Of a stretch of DNA of 10,063 nt, positions 7,195 through 10,063 are shown piece by piece (position 1 is the stretch's first letter; every line of letters begins with the position of its first letter). A program made the translations under genes and the position numbers. Below the pieces are notes generated by a model that searched no databases, was not told the origin of the DNA, and saw only the letters and a list, made by a program, of their open reading frames with translations. This DNA is from an uncultured Collinsella sp. Its GTDB lineage: Bacteria > Actinomycetota > Coriobacteriia > Coriobacteriales > Coriobacteriaceae. The DNA lies in NCBI GenBank assembly GCA_902490095.1, contig CABUCQ010000073.1, forward strand, positions 1 to 10,063. Reading direction: 5' to 3'.

Positions 7195-7243
7195 AGGGCG
7201 GCCCCGGGGGAAATCCCGTGGCCGCCCTTCAGTTTCTGAAGGG
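7195..7243 (+). terminator. Two overlapping hairpins after the permease gene
   Basis: Hairpin A pairs AGGGCGGCC (7195-7203) with GGCCGCCCT (7220-7228) and continues inside as CGGG/CCCG, leaving one mismatch. Hairpin B is a perfect 8-bp stem, CCCTTCAG-TTT-CTGAAGGG (7225-7243). They share bases 7225-7228, so the full stems cannot form together. A third small stem, GGGTA-CTT-TACCC (7250-7262), follows. There is no clean T run, so this is a likely but unconventional 3' end of the permease transcript. Confidence 0.6.
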
Positions 7244-7366
7244 TCTCTGGGGTACTTTACCCTGATAAAGCTGACATAACAGCTAGAGTGAACGTCGTAC
7301 AAAGGCAAGGAAAAATACCAAAGAAATCGGTGAACGGTAGTTGTTCGCGCTCGCATTTCCTGCGGG

Positions 7367-7394
7367 TTTGTAAAAAACGCCATTATGATATAAA
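7367..7394 (+). promoter_or_regulatory. Candidate pflB promoter
   Basis: TTTGTA (7367-7372) and TATAAA (7389-7394) are 16 bases apart. An overlapping reading is TTGTAA at 7368 with a 15-base spacer. This is the most AT-rich stretch of the control region. It would give a leader of about 220 nt. Neither box is perfect, so anaerobic activation by a regulator is plausible but not shown; I found no clear FNR-type TTGAT-N4-ATCAA site. Confidence 0.4.
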
Positions 7395-7432
7395 AAAAGA
7401 AACATATAACAGCCCAGATGGAGAGGGTCGCT

Positions 7433-7456
7433 ATGTTATCCTTCTCAAACGGGTGA
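7433..7456 (+). CDS. Possible 7-codon leader peptide MLSFSNG
   Basis: ATG at 7433 is preceded by GGAGAGGG (7420-7427) at suitable spacing. It opens a frame of seven codons ending in TGA, inside the putative pflB leader. Its residues show no attenuator-like codon run. It could be a small leader ORF or a chance start; I favour chance slightly. Confidence 0.2.
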   Translation: MLSFSNG

Positions 7457-7573
7457 AATCTTGGGTTTTGGGTTGTAGTTCCAAGGTGGATAAACGTTTT
7501 CCCTACACCAACGTGTGGTGAAGAACGGAAGAAGCCGGTAGTGCAAGCCGAACATTCAAGAATTCAATAAGCA

Positions 7574-7620
7574 GCGGTGTGAGAGAGCGCCGCATTACAC
7601 GTAACTAGGAGCGTGGTTAC
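7574..7620 (+). promoter_or_regulatory. Hairpins around the pflB ribosome binding site
   Basis: Stem GCGGTG/CGCCGC (7574-7579 with 7588-7593, one G-T pair) carries a purine loop GAGAGAG. Immediately after it, GTAAC (7601-7605) can pair with GTTAC (7616-7620), leaving TAGGAG (7606-7611) in the loop. TAGGAG is the only Shine-Dalgarno-like sequence near the pflB ATG and stands 12 bases from it, longer than usual. Folding of the second stem would bring it closer in space. Confidence 0.4.
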
Positions 7621-7623
7621 ACA

Positions 7624-9675
<2,052 letters not shown>

Positions 9676-9676
9676 C

Positions 9677-9701
9677 TATTGTTAGTGCTATACTAACAAT
9701 A
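9677..9701 (+). repeat. Perfect 10-bp AT-rich stem-loop directly after the pflB core stop
   Basis: TATTGTTAGT (9677-9686) and ACTAACAATA (9692-9701) are perfect inverted repeats around GCTAT. The stem begins one base after the pflB core stop codon. No T run follows, so it should not terminate efficiently. It may protect the upstream message 3' end, mark a processing site, or be a regulator dyad. Confidence 0.7.
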
Positions 9702-9717
9702 ACGATTACTGATTAGC

Positions 9718-9737
9718 GCGCCGGTTTCGGCCGGCGC
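9718..9737 (+). repeat. GC-rich stem-loop before the glycyl-radical subunit gene
   Basis: GCGCCGG (9718-9724) pairs with CCGGCGC (9731-9737) around TTTCGG. It is 16 bases downstream of the first stem-loop and about 10 upstream of the GAAGGAGA ribosome site (9747-9754). It is followed by CTATTAATC, not a T run, so it is unlikely to be a full terminator. It could block exonucleases or stabilise a cleaved downstream message. Confidence 0.6.
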
Positions 9738-9760
9738 CTATTAATCGAAGGAGACACATT

Positions 9761-10012
9761 ATGAAGGTTTCTGAAGTTTCCGAGACCCAGGCCGATAACC
9801 TGGTCCACATGCTCGACGCTTACGCCGAGAAGGGTGGCCACCACCTGAACATCAACGTCTTCAACCGTGAGACGCTGCTCGACGCTCAGGCTCACCCCGA
9901 GAAGTACCCGCAGCTGACCATCCGCGTTTCCGGCTATGCCGTGAACTTCCACACGCTCACCAAGGAGCAGCAGGACGAGGTCATTGCGCGTACCTTCCAC
10001 GACAAGTTCTAA
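9761..10012 (+). CDS. Separate glycyl-radical domain subunit of pyruvate formate-lyase (GrcA-like)
   Basis: This 83-aa protein is the C-terminal radical domain of PFL as a free polypeptide. HHLNINVFNRETLLDA (27-42) and HPEKYPQLTIRVSGYAVNF (45-63) match PFL nearly residue for residue. Gly58 in RVSGYA is the residue converted to a glycyl radical by PFL activase, and 25 residues follow it (26 in E. coli PflB). The N-terminus MKVSEVSETQADNLVHMLDAY continues where the core gene stops, so core plus domain equal one normal PFL (683 + 83 aa). E. coli GrcA/YfiD is a similar spare part, but is 127 aa and coexists with a full-length PFL. Here the core cannot supply its own glycine, so the subunit should be essential for activity unless another copy exists elsewhere. 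The start has a strong GAAGGAGA ribosome site 6 bases upstream. Confidence 0.93.
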   Translation: MKVSEVSETQADNLVHMLDAYAEKGGHHLNINVFNRETLLDAQAHPEKYPQLTIRVSGYAVNFHTLTKEQQDEVIARTFHDKF

Positions 10013-10063
10013 AGGGGTTTAACTCCCGCAGGATCGCCGGGCCGCTTTGGGTTACTTTCCAAA
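10013..10063. other. Right margin, no gene visible
   Basis: Fifty-one bases after the radical-subunit stop hold only weak dyads: GGGG with CTCCC at 10014-10027, and TTTGG with CCAAA running to the edge. No start codon with a ribosome site is seen. The PFL activase gene would be expected beyond this edge. Confidence 0.4.

Larger units (their letters stand above)
7244..7623 (+). other. Long AT-rich control region and leader upstream of pflB
   Basis: About 380 bp without a convincing gene. It contains a dyad AGCTG-N6-CAGCT (7269-7284), a possible promoter (7367-7394), a possible 7-codon leader ORF (7433-7456), a CACCA-N5-TGGTG dyad (about 7506-7520), and two hairpins next to the pflB start. Base composition drops well below that of the flanking genes in 7360-7410, as expected of a promoter. 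The open frames crossing it have no family-like sequence. Confidence 0.5.

Noticed and set aside
7174..7383. 69-codon minus-strand frame after the permease
   Set aside because: It spans the hairpins that end the permease unit and has no family-like sequence.
7288..7521. 77-codon frame in the region upstream of pflB
   Set aside because: Its GTG start lacks a convincing ribosome site, the composition is Lys/Ser/Arg-rich without a recognisable domain, and it overlaps the likely pflB promoter.
5130..7564. The 12-mer CATTCAAGAATT repeated upstream of the dehydrogenase (5130) and of pflB (7553), each near GCAGCG
   Set aside because: A few 12-base repeats are expected by chance in 10 kb, and the trailing GCAGCG is at different distances. 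It is not enough for a shared-regulator claim.
9679..9699. Dyad TTGTTAG-N7-CTAACAA as a Rex redox-repressor site
   Set aside because: The half-sites resemble TTGTTA, but the spacing is several bases longer than the Rex consensus, and it lies after a stop codon rather than at a known promoter.

Overview
The window is GC-rich bacterial DNA with strong C-ending codon bias in its highly expressed genes. The layout and protein character suggest a gut actinobacterium of the Coriobacteriia, close to Collinsella. This is an inference from memory of similar genes; no 16S or other marker is present.

Left half, minus strand (about 202-4915): a tightly packed three-gene operon. A MarR-family repressor (4466-4915) overlaps by 4 bp (GTGA) a large ABC exporter half-transporter (2124-4469), which overlaps by 1 bp (TAATG) a second half-transporter (268-2124). 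A 13-bp GC-rich hairpin with a T run (202-236) ends the operon. The two ABC subunits look like an asymmetric heterodimer. The larger one has Asp in place of the catalytic Glu and Gln in place of the switch His. The smaller one has a complete set of catalytic motifs. A near-perfect 14-bp inverted repeat covers the repressor start codon and suggests autoregulation.

Centre (4916-5279): an intergenic region between divergent units. It holds the putative MarR operator, a 96-bp element bounded by perfect 19-bp inverted repeats, a tandem ATAAAGAA repeat, and a TATAAT box in front of the rightward genes.

Right half, plus strand: a classical short-chain dehydrogenase (5280-6029), then an internal terminator-like hairpin, then a KdgT-family permease (6138-7154). 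This pair may handle a 2-keto-3-deoxy sugar acid or related compound. After two overlapping hairpins and a long AT-rich leader (7244-7623) comes pyruvate formate-lyase, encoded in two pieces. The catalytic barrel with the Cys-Cys pair is at 7624-9675, and the glycyl-radical domain is a separate 83-aa gene at 9761-10012. Both pieces have their own start, stop and ribosome binding site. Two stem-loops fill the 85-bp gap between them.

The most interesting system is this two-part PFL: the radical-bearing domain, which oxygen destroys, is made as an independent and exchangeable subunit. No PFL activase, CRISPR array, tRNA or rRNA is visible.
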